Shown: piece by piece, positions 6,960 through 17,723 of the stretch | How positions within the stretch are numbered: position 1 is the first letter of the stretch | Layout: each line of letters opens with the position of its first letter | Assembly: GCA_020721005.1 (NCBI GenBank) | Contig: DYNP01000006.1 | Coordinates: forward strand, 1-64,000 | DNA: 64,000 nucleotides | Source of the DNA: Thiomargarita sp. | GTDB taxonomy: Bacteria; Pseudomonadota; Gammaproteobacteria; Beggiatoales; Beggiatoaceae | Direction of reading: 5' to 3' | Program-made: the position numbers and the translations under genes | The notes under the pieces: generated by a model | What the model was told of the DNA's origin: nothing | What the model saw: the letters and a program-made list of their open reading frames with translations, nothing else | Databases searched by the model: none

Positions 6960-9683
6960 ATGATTCATTTTTCACCTATTCGCGCCCTGAAATTTCATCA
7001 GCGTATCCGCAGTAAGCTTACCCTTGGGTTGCTGGTGGTCACCTTGATTCCGGCGATCAGTCTTGGTATTTATGTCCGCTATAAGTCCATTGAAGTGCTA
7101 CAAGCTCAGGAGTTTATCCGCCAATTACAGATGGTCAGCAGTTTCCAGAATTGGATGAAATCGTTTTTAACTCTGGCTCAACATGACGTCCTCTATTTAA
7201 GCGAAAATCAATCCCTCAAACATTATTTGCAACTTCGCCAAAGTAAATCTCCAGATGCCGATCAAGCTTTAGAGAGTGTACAAAATGATTGGTTATCCTT
7301 TTCTGCACATCGTGGTATCTATTGTCAAATTAGATACTTAGATGAGACGGGGCAAGAACAAGTGCGCATTGACTCTGATGGTACTGCAGTTAAGAAAATC
7401 ACTGGTTCACAGCTACAAAACAAGGCCGACCGTTATTACTTTACAGAAACCATGCAGCTCTTTGCCCAAGACGTTTATACCTCCATCTTAGATCTCAATC
7501 GGGAACATGGCAAAATTGAAGTCCCCCACAAACCTGTGATTCGTTATGCCGTCAACGTCTATTATCCCAATGGAGACAAAGCTGGCATTGTCATTACCAA
7601 CCTGGATGCCCAAACCCTGCTTCAACAATTATCCGGGCTTATGTTGGTGGATGAAAAAGGCTATTATTTAGTACACCCCGATCCCGATAAAACTTGGGGT
7701 GCTCCTTGGGACTTAAATACCGGTCATACTTTATACCGAGACTATCCCCATTTAGCCAAACGTTTACTCACCTTGACCGATGGGCACATTGCCACCCCCT
7801 CTGTGCTACTTACTTTCCAACGCATTGTCATTCCCAACATGGGCTATTGGACTCTCATTGCTCAACAGCCTATGCAGGAATTAACTCAACAACTCTCTGA
7901 TTTCAAAATCATTGTTTCCCTAATTTTGGTCATCACCCTCACTATTGCCCTACTGGTAGGGAGTTCTATCAACTATTTGATCACCCAACCTATTGAACAA
8001 CTGATGGCCGTGGTCAAACGAGTGCAAGCTGGAGAACGAGAAGTGCGCGTTGAAGTGATACGCAATGATGAATTAGGCGTATTGGATCAAGGCTTCAATG
8101 CCATGTTAGAAGCCATCAAAGCTTCAGAAGCCGCCTTGCAACGAGCTAAACAGGAAGCAGAAGCTGCTAACTTAGCCAAAAGTCGCTTCTTGGCCAACAT
8201 GAGCCACGAACTGCGCACCCCTTTAAATGCAATCATCGGTTATGGCGAAATGCTACAAGAAGAAATTGCTGATTTAGGGGAGATGGAACTGAGCGAAGAT
8301 CTGGAAAAAATTCACCTGGCTGGCAAACATTTATTGGCTATTATCAATGACATTTTAGACATTTCCAAAATTGAAGCTGGAAAAATGGAACTGTACACAG
8401 AAACTTTTTTATTGCCCAACATGATCAATGACATAGTACACACAGTCCAACCCCTGTTTGCCAAAAATCAAGACCGTTTGGACGTTTATTACCCCCCAGA
8501 TCTTGGAGAAATGCACGCTGACCTGACCAAAATCCGACAAATCATCCTCAATTTGCTCAACAATGCCTCCAAATTCACTGAACAAGAAGGCACTGTGGCT
8601 CTAAAAGTCAGCCGGACCCGTGATGAACAGGACGAAGACTGGATTATTTTCGAAGTGCGCGACAATGGCATTGGCATGGATGAAACCCAAAAACAACATC
8701 TGTTTGAAGTATTTAAACAAGCTGACGACTCGTCCACCCGCAAATTTGGTGGCATGGGCTTGGGACTGGCTATTACCAAACACTTTGTACACATGATGGG
8801 CGGAGAAATTAAAGTGGACAGCCAATTGGGGCAAGGCAGTCTCTTCACCATTCGGTTACCTGCCAAAGTTCGAGTGCGGCAAATCCTCAACATGCCCTGC
8901 ACCTTTGAACCCATTCTCGAAGAAGGAGGCATCGTCTTGGCCATTGACGACGATCCCGCAGTCAGGACCTTGTTACAACGCTTCTTAAGTAAATTGGGCT
9001 ATCAGGTCGAAGTGGCAGAAAGTGGAGAAGAGGGACTGCGCCTGGCCAAAAAATTATTTCCAGATATCATCATCTTAGATGTCATGATGCCCAAAATGGA
9101 TGGTTGGGAAGTCCTCAGCCATTTGCGAGCTGACCATGAACTGGCTAATATTCCTGTCATAGTCCTGTCCATGATAGAAGACAAAAATATTGGCTATTCT
9201 CTGGGCGCCACCGATTACCTGGTCAAACCCATCAGTCGCGAACAACTTTCCAATGCTCTGCAAAAATATCACTTCTCAAAAACCGAAAAATCGCCCCTGA
9301 TCATGATTGTTGACGACGATTTAGCCACGCGGGACATGATCGCCAAAATGCTCCGTAAAGCCGGCTGGAGAATTTGTAAAGCAGAAGGGGCTCAAGTGGC
9401 TTTGGACTATCTACAACGAAGATCGGTAGACCTGATTATCTCAGATTTACAAATGCCTGGCCTAGATGGTTTTCAATTCACAGAACAACTGCATAAGCAT
9501 CATTCCAATATTCCCGTGATTATCATCACCGCTGAAGATTTAATTGTGGAACAACGGTTGCGCCTAAAAGCCGCTCAAGTTGCCAACATTTATCAAAAAG
9601 GTGCTTACACTCGAGAAACCCTGATTAAGGAAATTGAACAATTGCTCACTAAACCTCACCACTGTCCCATCGATTCCCATTAA
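6960..9683 (+). CDS. Hybrid sensor histidine kinase: Cache, HAMP, HisKA, HATPase, two REC
   Basis: This 907-residue inner-membrane protein has a helix at about 20-42, a periplasmic region of about 270 residues with a double-Cache look, a second helix near 315-337 and a HAMP region to about 395. The HisKA box [18 protein letters not shown] carries the phosphorylated His near 417. The ATPase domain shows the N box (NLLNNASKF) and G boxes ([14 protein letters not shown]). Two receiver domains follow (about 658-775 and 780-895), each with an acidic pair (IDDDP, VDDDL) and a phospho-Asp ([22 protein letters not shown]). No output domain is present. The GT2 gene starts three bases after the stop, so the two are co-transcribed. 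The ligand cannot be inferred. Confidence 0.93.
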   Translation: MIHFSPIRALKFHQRIRSKLTLGLLVVTLIPAISLGIYVRYKSIEVLQAQEFIRQLQMVSSFQNWMKSFLTLAQHDVLYLSENQSLKHYLQLRQSKSPDADQALESVQNDWLSFSAHRGIYCQIRYLDETGQEQVRIDSDGTAVKKITGSQLQNKADRYYFTETMQLFAQDVYTSILDLNREHGKIEVPHKPVIRYAVNVYYPNGDKAGIVITNLDAQTLLQQLSGLMLVDEKGYYLVHPDPDKTWGAPWDLNTGHTLYRDYPHLAKRLLTLTDGHIATPSVLLTFQRIVIPNMGYWTLIAQQPMQELTQQLSDFKIIVSLILVITLTIALLVGSSINYLITQPIEQLMAVVKRVQAGEREVRVEVIRNDELGVLDQGFNAMLEAIKASEAALQRAKQEAEAANLAKSRFLANMSHELRTPLNAIIGYGEMLQEEIADLGEMELSEDLEKIHLAGKHLLAIINDILDISKIEAGKMELYTETFLLPNMINDIVHTVQPLFAKNQDRLDVYYPPDLGEMHADLTKIRQIILNLLNNASKFTEQEGTVALKVSRTRDEQDEDWIIFEVRDNGIGMDETQKQHLFEVFKQADDSSTRKFGGMGLGLAITKHFVHMMGGEIKVDSQLGQGSLFTIRLPAKVRVRQILNMPCTFEPILEEGGIVLAIDDDPAVRTLLQRFLSKLGYQVEVAESGEEGLRLAKKLFPDIIILDVMMPKMDGWEVLSHLRADHELANIPVIVLSMIEDKNIGYSLGATDYLVKPISREQLSNALQKYHFSKTEKSPLIMIVDDDLATRDMIAKMLRKAGWRICKAEGAQVALDYLQRRSVDLIISDLQMPGLDGFQFTEQLHKHHSNIPVIIITAEDLIVEQRLRLKAAQVANIYQKGAYTRETLIKEIEQLLTKPHHCPIDSH

Positions 9684-9686
9684 ATT

Positions 9687-11111
9687 ATGACCAGTCCTCT
9701 TCCGACTATTCTCATCATCATTGTCACTTGGAACAAAAAACAATACGTTTTAGACCTGTTGGCTTCTGTCAGTTATTTACATTATCCCACTGAATTACTT
9801 TCCATTGTCGTCGTTGACAATGCCAGTGAAGATGGTACTGTAGAAGCCATTGCCGCTGCCTATCCCACGGTGCAAATACTTAAAAATTCAGAAAATTTAG
9901 GAGGGACCGGAGGATTCAATACCGGATTACAATGGGCCTTTGCTCAACCCGAATCCCACTGCCAATATCTTTGGTTATTGGACAATGATGTGGTGGTGCA
10001 TGAAAAGGCACTGTGGGAATTGGTCAACATTTTGGAACAACATCCCGATATTGCAGTGGCTGGCTCCACCATGATGCAATTAGATTATCCTTGGCGAATC
10101 AATGAGATGGGCGCTTTTATCAATTTGGGACTTGGGAAATTGGTCTTGAATCGACATCAGGAAAATATCTATGCTTGGCAGGGCCAACCCTTGGCTCAAT
10201 TATTGAAACAACCTATTGATTTAACTCAACTGTTGATTCATTGTCAAACCTATATGGATGTGGATTATGTGGCTGCTGCCTCCTTGCTGATTCGAGCCCC
10301 AATAGCTCGGCAGGCGGGACTGTGGCGAGATTATTTTATCCATTTTGACGATGTAGAATGGTGTTTACGCATTCGAGACCTGGGTTATCGCGTGGTAGCG
10401 GTGGCCAATTCTCTAATTTGGCACCTGTCGGCTGCAGCCAAAGTTCCCACTTGGATTTTATACTATGACAATCGTAACTTGTTGGATTTATTGGCTACTC
10501 ATCGGGTCCCACTTCCCACTTTAAATCGATTGATTCGGCATATTTATTTGAAAGCCGGTTACTATTGTTTGCTGGGAAAAACTGATTTGGCACAGTTGCA
10601 TTATCAAGCTGTGCATGATTTTTTGATCGGGCGCTGGGGTCGGCAACCTCTACAATTGGATCATCAGTATCAAAAACCTGCCAGTTTATTAACTTTGCTG
10701 TTAAATTCCAAAGTAAAACGCATATTGATTGCCTGGACCTTACATTTACAAGCCATGCAATTGCAAACCCCATTGGTACAAGCCAAATTGCAACGTCCTG
10801 ATTTACAAATTCATTTTTTAACTTTACCAGGGGGACTGCCCATTTTTCAATTTCCTCAAGCCCATTTTATTTCCCTGCCCAAAAATGCCTTATTGCGTTG
10901 GTGGACTTATTGGAAATTGCGCGGTGATTACGATCTGGTGATTCAGTCCGATTATCAAGCTTCCATAGGCTTGGCTTGGTTAAAGGGCGATTTGATTTAT
11001 GCCAATGATGAAGGTTTTTGTCATCGTTCTCCACCGACTTGGCAACAGGTGGTTAAAGCGGGATGGATATATTGGAAAAGTTTATTTCAATCTCCTTATG
11101 CAACCAAATAA
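9687..11111 (+). CDS. Family 2 glycosyltransferase with an unassigned C-terminal region
   Basis: The first 300 or so residues of this 474-residue protein are a GT-A type GT2 domain: the nucleotide strand VTWNKKQYVLDLL, VVVDNASEDGT, the metal-binding LLDNDVVV and the acceptor/catalytic region FDDVEWCLRIRDLGYRV. Such enzymes transfer a sugar from a nucleotide donor to a lipid-linked or surface glycan. The remaining 170 residues match no domain I recognise. The start lies three bases after the kinase stop and the end overlaps the YfiH gene by 14 bases, so the three form an operon. Donor and acceptor are unknown; a rhamnosyltransferase role is possible given rmlBACD in the window. Confidence 0.85.
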   Translation: MTSPLPTILIIIVTWNKKQYVLDLLASVSYLHYPTELLSIVVVDNASEDGTVEAIAAAYPTVQILKNSENLGGTGGFNTGLQWAFAQPESHCQYLWLLDNDVVVHEKALWELVNILEQHPDIAVAGSTMMQLDYPWRINEMGAFINLGLGKLVLNRHQENIYAWQGQPLAQLLKQPIDLTQLLIHCQTYMDVDYVAAASLLIRAPIARQAGLWRDYFIHFDDVEWCLRIRDLGYRVVAVANSLIWHLSAAAKVPTWILYYDNRNLLDLLATHRVPLPTLNRLIRHIYLKAGYYCLLGKTDLAQLHYQAVHDFLIGRWGRQPLQLDHQYQKPASLLTLLLNSKVKRILIAWTLHLQAMQLQTPLVQAKLQRPDLQIHFLTLPGGLPIFQFPQAHFISLPKNALLRWWTYWKLRGDYDLVIQSDYQASIGLAWLKGDLIYANDEGFCHRSPPTWQQVVKAGWIYWKSLFQSPYATK

Positions 11112-11850
11112 TTTTAGTTTAGAATTGATTCGCCCTGATTGGCCTGCGCCTTCCACCGTCAAGGCTTATACAACAACCCGTCAAGGAGGGGTAAGCCATA
11201 AGCCTTATGACAATTTTAACCTTGCCGACCATGTGCAGGATGACAGTGGGGCAGTTAAAACCAATCGGCAGCGTTTAAAAATGGCTTTGAATTTACCCAC
11301 AGAGCCGGCTTGGTTAACCCAAGTTCACAGTTCCAATTCAGTCTGTTTGGGCAGTAAAGATCAGTTTAATTGTGTAGCTGATGCCAGTTATACGAACATT
11401 CCCAAAATGGTATGTGTGGTGCTGACTGCAGATTGCTTGCCTATTTTACTTTGTGATCGGGAAGGTACTCAGGTTGCAGCGCTTCATGCTGGATGGCGTG
11501 GTTTGGCTGGGGGGGTGTTGGAACAAACTATGCGCCGATTCAAAGGTCCTCGTTCCCAATTATTGGCTTGGTTGGGACCGGCGATTGGTCCAGAGGCATT
11601 TGAAGTGGGGGATGAGGTACGATCAGCATTTATAGAGTTTTTGCCAAGTGCGGAATTGGCTTTCCAAGCCACTCGAGCCCACCATTGGAAAGCCAATTTG
11701 TATTTATTGGCACAACAACGTTTGGCTGCTTCGGGAATCCATGCAGTGTATGGAGGGCAGTTTTGTACTTACTCTGAAAGCGAGCGATTTTTTTCTTATC
11801 GACGGGATAAAATGACTGGACGTTTGGCCAGTTTGATTTGGTTTGAGTAG
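11098..11850 (+). CDS. YfiH/LACC1-type purine nucleoside phosphorylase (polyphenol oxidase family)
   Basis: The 250-residue protein shows the family's zinc-site motifs: TQVHS, ADCLPILL, HAGWRGLAGG and GPAIGPEAFEV. Characterised members act on purine nucleosides and were formerly called multicopper polyphenol oxidases. The end of the protein (FFSYRRDKMTGRLASLIW) is typical. I place the start at the ATG at 11098 because it gives the usual N-terminus. An open frame extends upstream to 10999 but lies entirely inside the GT2 gene. There is a 14-base overlap with the GT2 gene and no strong ribosome binding site. In many proteobacteria this gene follows rluD; that is not so here. Confidence 0.88.
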   Translation: MQPNNFSLELIRPDWPAPSTVKAYTTTRQGGVSHKPYDNFNLADHVQDDSGAVKTNRQRLKMALNLPTEPAWLTQVHSSNSVCLGSKDQFNCVADASYTNIPKMVCVVLTADCLPILLCDREGTQVAALHAGWRGLAGGVLEQTMRRFKGPRSQLLAWLGPAIGPEAFEVGDEVRSAFIEFLPSAELAFQATRAHHWKANLYLLAQQRLAASGIHAVYGGQFCTYSESERFFSYRRDKMTGRLASLIWFE

Positions 11851-11860
11851 TTTTGGGGGC

Positions 11861-11937
11861 GCGCAATAGGCTGATGTGATTGCGCCCTATAAACTGGATT
11901 TTATGCGCTGACTTAAATCGCTTCCTCATTGGTTTTT
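11861..11937 (-). repeat. Degenerate second copy of the glnB 3' end and downstream hairpin
   Basis: This stretch is a diverged direct repeat of 12219-12294, which holds the last codons of glnB and its downstream hairpin. Both copies carry CGCAATA...TTGCGCCCTATAAA, then TTTTATGCGCTGACTTAAAT, then the GlnB tail codons. I estimate about 85% identity over some 75 bases by eye. In this copy the tail reads out of the glnB frame because of small changes. It may be the remnant of a second PII gene or of a local duplication. Confidence 0.7.
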
Positions 11938-12212
11938 CCTCGTTTTCTCGTTCCCAAGTGCCACTTGGGAATGCAGTCTTGACCGCGTCGCGGTCAGTCA
12001 TTCATCAGTTTCTGCATAGTCAAAAATCAGCCCCTGTTATCGTGTGTAAACAAGAGCAGCCAGTTAATGACAGTGTAGGTTGAAAAATAAGGGGCTTGAT
12101 TTTCATCGAGTTGGTAACGACTGTGTCCCCTTGTTCCTGTTTTTATTCGTACAAACCGCGACGCGGTCAAGACTGCATTCCCAAGTGGCACTTGGGAACG
12201 AGGTAAACGAGG
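11938..12212. repeat. Element bounded by a 57-base inverted repeat
   Basis: The segment 11948-11994 is the exact reverse complement of 12155-12201 (47 bases). Weaker matching extends outward to 11938 and 12212. Each arm contains the palindrome CCCAAGTGGCACTTGGG and the motif ACCGCGACGCGGT. The 160 bases between the arms have no reading frame. The whole lies exactly between the two copies of the glnB tail. It could be a small non-autonomous mobile element or a large hairpin. Confidence 0.7.
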
Positions 12213-12271
12213 TAAAGTGGCGCAATATGCTCATGCTATTGCGCCCTATAAATTAGGTTTTATGCGCTGAC

Positions 12272-13601
<1,330 letters not shown>

Positions 13602-13620
13602 TTATACTTCGTCCTGGTTA

Positions 13621-14787
13621 TCAATGACGGGAAAGTTGCACGGCTTTTTGGGCAGCTTCATCGAGGTTATCGGCGGGAATGAGAGTGAGACCGCTTTCTT
13701 TGAGTAAATTTTTACCTTGTTCAACATTGGTGCCTTCCAAGCGAACAACTACTGGAAGTTGGGTGGCGGTTTCTTTAACGGCTTGAATGACGCCAGCGGC
13801 AATCAGGTCACAGCGAACAATGCCCCCGAAAATGTTGATGAGAATGGCAGTCACTTTGGGATCGGAAAGGATGATTTTAAATGCTTCGGTGACTCGGTCT
13901 GCAGTGGTATTTCCTCCTACGTCTAAAAAGTTAGCCGGTTCGCCACCGTGTAATTTAATCACGTCCATGGTGGCCATGGCCAGACCTGCGCCGTTGACCA
14001 TGCACGCAATATTGCCGTCTAGGGCAATATAATTCAGATCAAATTGGCGGGCGTTGTGTTCCTTCTCATCTTGTTGAGTGGCATCATATAAACTTTGCAA
14101 CTCTGAATGGCGATAGAGAGCATTGTCATCAATGGTCAATTTGGCGTCCAAGGCTAACAATTGACCGCTTTGAGTCGTGACCAAGGGATTGATTTCCAGC
14201 AAATTGAGGTCATTTTCTAAAAACAGTCGGTACAGTGCTTTTAAAATACCGGACAATTGTCGGCGTTGATCCGTGTTGAGTTGCAGGGCAAATGCAATTT
14301 CCCGGCATTGATACTCTTGAATTCCTACGATGGGATCTATCGTGCGTTGAATGATTTTGTCTGGGGACTGAGCGGCGACTTGTTCAATATCCATACCCCC
14401 AGCGATGGAAGCAATGATGACAATGCGCTGTTGACTGCGATCAATCAGAAAACTCAAGTAAAATTCTTTGTCAATGGCAGTGGGAACTTCGATAAGTAGT
14501 CCGCTTACCCATTGGCCCTGCGCACCGGTTTGATGAGTGACCAAACGGCTGCCCAATAGTTTTTGTGCGACATTGGAAAGGTCTTGTAAAGAGTGCACTT
14601 TTTGCACACCTCCTGCCTTACCACGTCCTCCTGAATGAAGTTGAGCCTTGATCATCCACGGTGCAGAATTACTTAAACTTTCAGCCCGTTGTACGGCTTC
14701 AGCCACCGTGAAGGCCGGGAGTCCTAAAGGGATTGGAATTCCATAATCCGCAAATATTTTCTTCGCTTGATACTCATGAATATTCAT
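13621..14787 (-). CDS. sucC: Succinyl-CoA synthetase beta subunit
   Basis: This 388-residue ATP-grasp protein starts [19 protein letters not shown], as is usual for SucC, and contains [34 protein letters not shown] and the C-terminal [10 protein letters not shown] region. It binds the nucleotide and forms the heterodimer with SucD. It is the first gene of the sucC-sucD pair and is divergent from mutM; 54 bases separate the two starts and must hold both promoters. Confidence 0.97.
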   Translation of the reverse strand: MNIHEYQAKKIFADYGIPIPLGLPAFTVAEAVQRAESLSNSAPWMIKAQLHSGGRGKAGGVQKVHSLQDLSNVAQKLLGSRLVTHQTGAQGQWVSGLLIEVPTAIDKEFYLSFLIDRSQQRIVIIASIAGGMDIEQVAAQSPDKIIQRTIDPIVGIQEYQCREIAFALQLNTDQRRQLSGILKALYRLFLENDLNLLEINPLVTTQSGQLLALDAKLTIDDNALYRHSELQSLYDATQQDEKEHNARQFDLNYIALDGNIACMVNGAGLAMATMDVIKLHGGEPANFLDVGGNTTADRVTEAFKIILSDPKVTAILINIFGGIVRCDLIAAGVIQAVKETATQLPVVVRLEGTNVEQGKNLLKESGLTLIPADNLDEAAQKAVQLSRH

Positions 14788-14841
14788 GGGTTGTCCTTAG
14801 ATTGTAAAGCTGCCTATCATTGATAAATAAGGAGAAATTTA

Positions 14842-15660
14842 ATGCCAGAATTGCCTGAAGTAGAGACCATCATGAGAAGCCTGGCGCCCAACTTGGTGGA
14901 AAAAATCATCGAGAAGGTGATTATTCGTGAAACTCGATTGCGTTGGCCCGTGGATCTCAATTTACCCAGTTACTTGGAGGGCCAAACTGTCCAGCAGATT
15001 TCTCGGCGGAGCAAATATTTGCTCGTGAGTACACTCAATGGGCACTTATTGATTCACTTAGGCATGTCTGGCAATTTACGGATTTTACCGCAAAACACCC
15101 CGGTTAAGAAACATGATCACGTTGATATCCACTTATCTTCCCAACAAATACTACGTTATCATGATACGCGGCGATTTGGTTGTATACTGTGGACGACTCA
15201 AGCTCCCGATCAACATGTTTTATTGAGGGAGTTGGGTCAAGAACCCTTGACTCCAGAGTTAACTGGGGATTATTGGTATCAACGGGCACGCTCTCGCAAA
15301 TTGGCAGTCAAAAATTATATCATGGACAATCATATCGTGGTAGGAATAGGAAATATTTATGCCAATGAAGCGCTGTTTTTAGCCGGCATTCATCCCAATC
15401 GTGCCGCCCAGCAACTGACTTTGGCGGATTACCAACGGTTATTGATCTGTGTTCGCAGGGTACTTAACACAGCAATTGCCATGGGAGGTACTACTTTACG
15501 GGATTTCACCGATGGAACTGGCAAGGAAGGGTATTTTAAAAATGAATTGCAGATATATGGGAGGGAGGGAGAGAAATGTACGCAATGTGGAAAAATAATC
15601 AAACACATGCAGATCGGACAGAGAAGTAGCTATTATTGTCCGCATTGCCAGGCAGAATAG
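14842..15660 (+). CDS. mutM: Formamidopyrimidine-DNA glycosylase
   Basis: This 272-residue protein begins PELPEVETIMRSL, with the catalytic proline directly after the initiator Met and the essential glutamate at position 3 of the gene product. The lysine in RRSKYLL, the HLGMSGNLR loop and the C-terminal zinc finger (CTQCGK...YYCPHCQ) are intact. It removes 8-oxoguanine and ring-opened purines and nicks the backbone. AAGGAG lies about eight bases before the ATG. The gene is monocistronic as far as can be seen. Confidence 0.96.
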   Translation: MPELPEVETIMRSLAPNLVEKIIEKVIIRETRLRWPVDLNLPSYLEGQTVQQISRRSKYLLVSTLNGHLLIHLGMSGNLRILPQNTPVKKHDHVDIHLSSQQILRYHDTRRFGCILWTTQAPDQHVLLRELGQEPLTPELTGDYWYQRARSRKLAVKNYIMDNHIVVGIGNIYANEALFLAGIHPNRAAQQLTLADYQRLLICVRRVLNTAIAMGGTTLRDFTDGTGKEGYFKNELQIYGREGEKCTQCGKIIKHMQIGQRSSYYCPHCQAE

Positions 15661-15735
15661 AAAGATGATCGTCCTCGTCCCCGTTTAAAGTGAGACGAGG
15701 AAACAGAAAAATATCAATATTAACGGCGCCAGGAA

Positions 15736-15954
15736 TTAATTGGGAAGCGTAATCATTTGTTGTTGCAGATCAGTGTACACCACTACAGTTAAAATTTTAT
15801 CTAAATTTTCAGCATACTGATAACCAGTTTGCCAATAATTGGCCTGCACGCTTTCGAATGAATAAGGACAGTCCGTGTTGGACAACTTATCATAGTGACA
15901 AGCTCGAAAACCTTCCAAATAAATATCGATCAATTTTAAATTGGTCATATCCAA
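15736..15954 (-). CDS. Small protein resembling ribosome modulation factor
   Basis: This 72-residue protein contains EGFRACHY...DCPYSF...YWQTGYQYA. The spacing of a Gly-x-x-Ala/Cys segment, a CPY triplet and an aromatic-x-x-Gly-Tyr/Trp segment parallels ribosome modulation factor (GYQAG, CPY, WLGGW). RMF dimerises 70S ribosomes in stationary phase. The resemblance is by eye only, and the C-terminal 25 residues (KILTVVVYTDLQQQMITLP) are not part of that pattern. The gene is convergent with mutM. Alternatively it is a lineage-specific hypothetical protein. Confidence 0.5.
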   Translation of the reverse strand: MDMTNLKLIDIYLEGFRACHYDKLSNTDCPYSFESVQANYWQTGYQYAENLDKILTVVVYTDLQQQMITLPN

Positions 15955-16098
15955 TTACCTATTTTGAGAGATAGATTCACTACCTGCACAACACGACAAC
16001 CAGTGCAATGCAACCCGTTGATTCTAACTGATCAAGCGATGAGAATTCAACTACTTCCAGTAAGTAATCGACCGACACCTATGGACAAGCTCTTGTTT

Positions 16099-16470
16099 TC
16101 AAAAACAATTAGGGAATTGTGAAATTTTTATGACAGTTCCTAAATTGAGTGATTTGATTAAGATATTAGGGACGGACAGTCCTAAAATCGCCATCGATTG
16201 ACGATACGCCCTTTTTTCAATGTCTGGTAATCGGCCTTGTAAGCCAATCAGACTATTTAATTCCTTCATCAATTCTTCTAAATGATTATTACTCTGATGG
16301 ATTTCTAGTTTCGCAAAATTAGTATAATAATCTAAAGTTTGACGCAAGAGGAAATTAACTGTGCAAATTACGGATGAGTCAGTGTTTGAAAGATTTAAAC
16401 AGCTTAAACCATAAAAAAAACAAGATGCTATAGTGGTAAAATCGTCATTTACCCCATCAGAGTTAGTCAA
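16099..16470 (-). CDS. Hypothetical protein, doubtful
   Basis: An open frame of 123 codons could encode a protein with an alpha-helical middle (LEELMKELNSLIGLQGRLPDI). It would have to start at a TTG only three bases from the divergent Uma2 start, and no ribosome binding site is visible. It has several cysteines and no family I know. It may be a real small gene using a later start, or chance open sequence. Confidence 0.28.
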   Translation of the reverse strand: MTNSDGVNDDFTTIASCFFYGLSCLNLSNTDSSVICTVNFLLRQTLDYYTNFAKLEIHQSNNHLEELMKELNSLIGLQGRLPDIEKRAYRQSMAILGLSVPNILIKSLNLGTVIKISQFPNCF

Positions 16471-16473
16471 AAT

Positions 16474-16893
16474 ATGAGTCCTTCAGAAAACCACAGTTAC
16501 CTACAAATTGCTTTAGGATCCGCTTTCTTCAACATGAAGAAATATTCGGTTTATTCTGAACTTTCAATCGAAATTGAAGGTAAGGAATATGTTCCCGATA
16601 TTTGTGTTTATCCAAAACGCAAATTAAGTCCACTGCATGACAATATCAAAATGATAGAATTGCCTTTACTTGTCGTTGAAGTGTTATCACCTCGCCAAAT
16701 CATTCAAGAATTAACCGATAAAATTGAAATTTACCTCAATGCAGGCATTCAATCTTGCTGGCTAGTTATTCCTACAACTTCTACTATCACAGTTTTTAGC
16801 GAATTGGAAAAACAGGTGAGTTTCAGTCAGGATAAGGTTATTGATGAAAAATTAAACTTGAGTATACCGTTAAGTGAAATTTTTCCATTTTGA
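16474..16893 (+). CDS. Uma2 family (DUF820) putative restriction endonuclease-like protein
   Basis: The 139-residue protein has the core of the Uma2 PD-(D/E)xK nuclease fold: VPDICVYPK with the active-site Asp, LLVVEVLSP with the Glu, and [17 protein letters not shown]. The family is greatly expanded in cyanobacteria and Beggiatoa-type genomes; its role is unknown. Typical members are about 190 residues with an extra N-terminal helical segment; here the protein starts directly at [16 protein letters not shown], so it may be a short variant or truncated. It lies 107 bases before the sodB start with no shared function apparent. Confidence 0.8.
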   Translation: MSPSENHSYLQIALGSAFFNMKKYSVYSELSIEIEGKEYVPDICVYPKRKLSPLHDNIKMIELPLLVVEVLSPRQIIQELTDKIEIYLNAGIQSCWLVIPTTSTITVFSELEKQVSFSQDKVIDEKLNLSIPLSEIFPF

Positions 16894-17000
16894 GTAAAGA
16901 AATAATTATTTGTATCTCCCATTTGGAGTATTTGAACCCAACTTCATTTTTGGCTAAAATACACTCTTCAACTCAAGATTCACTACAAAAGAGAGGTTTT

Positions 17001-17579
17001 ATGGAACACGTACTGCCGGCATTACCTTATGGGTTAGACGCTTTAGCCCCTCATATTTCCAAGGAAACTTTGGAATTTCATCACGGCAAACATCATCAAA
17101 CTTACGTCACTAACCTGAACAATTTGATTAAGGGCACTGAATTTGAGAATTCCTCCTTAGAGGATATTGTCAAAAAATCCACCGGAGGTATTTTTAATAA
17201 CGCCGCTCAGGTATGGAATCATACTTTTTACTGGCAGGGTCTTAAACCAAATGGAGGAGGCGCTCCTACCGGTAAAGTTGCAGATGCCCTGACAGCCACC
17301 TTTGGATCTTTTGACAAATTTAAGGAAGAGTTTTCCAAAACCGCCATCACCACCTTTGGCTCTGGTTGGGCCTGGCTGGTGAAAGGCAGTGACGGTAAAT
17401 TGGCTCTGGTAAGTACCAGCAATGCCGGAACTCCAATGACTGCCGGTCAAACCGCATTACTGACTTGTGATGTCTGGGAACATGCCTACTATATTGATTA
17501 CCGAAATGCTCGTCCCAAGTACGTTGAGTCCTTCTGGAGTTTGGTCAACTGGGACTTTGTCGCCAAAAATCTAGAGTAA
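17001..17579 (+). CDS. sodB: Iron superoxide dismutase
   Basis: The 192-residue protein has all four metal ligands: His in FHHGKHH (residue 27), His in [11 protein letters not shown] (near 74), and Asp and His in [11 protein letters not shown]. The AAQVWNHTF form of the motif is characteristic of the iron enzyme. It dismutates superoxide in the cytoplasm. GAGAGG precedes the ATG at 17001 by about five bases; an upstream extension to 16890 is in frame but has no support. Confidence 0.96.
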   Translation: MEHVLPALPYGLDALAPHISKETLEFHHGKHHQTYVTNLNNLIKGTEFENSSLEDIVKKSTGGIFNNAAQVWNHTFYWQGLKPNGGGAPTGKVADALTATFGSFDKFKEEFSKTAITTFGSGWAWLVKGSDGKLALVSTSNAGTPMTAGQTALLTCDVWEHAYYIDYRNARPKYVESFWSLVNWDFVAKNLE

Positions 17580-17593
17580 ACTTTGTTAACTGA

Positions 17594-17682
17594 GCAGTGG
17601 GAATCTTTAAACCACTGCCCATATCAGTTATTCAAGAAGTGACCGAGAAAGAAACCTTGTTCTCACTTCGAGCAACTTTTTA
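17594..17682 (+). terminator. Two hairpins downstream of sodB
   Basis: GCAGTGG (17594-17600) pairs with CCACTGC (17612-17618) across an 11-base loop, without a T-run. A second imperfect hairpin has GAAGTGA at 17636-17642 pairing with TCACTTC at 17663-17669, followed by ACTTTTTATT. The second looks like a moderate intrinsic terminator for sodB. Confidence 0.5.
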
Positions 17683-17692
17683 TTCCCAACTG

Positions 17693-17698
17693 TATAAT
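17693..17698 (+). promoter_or_regulatory. Possible -10 box of modE
   Basis: A perfect TATAAT lies 25 bases before the modE ATG at 17724. No -35 hexamer at 16-18 bases is convincing. If used, the 5' leader would be about 20 bases. Confidence 0.4.
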
Positions 17699-17723
17699 TT
17701 TGGGATCATCAACAGAACTGAGT

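Noticed and set aside
10999-11097. An extended N-terminus of the YfiH protein
   Set aside because: It lies entirely within the GT2 gene and adds sequence not seen in the family.
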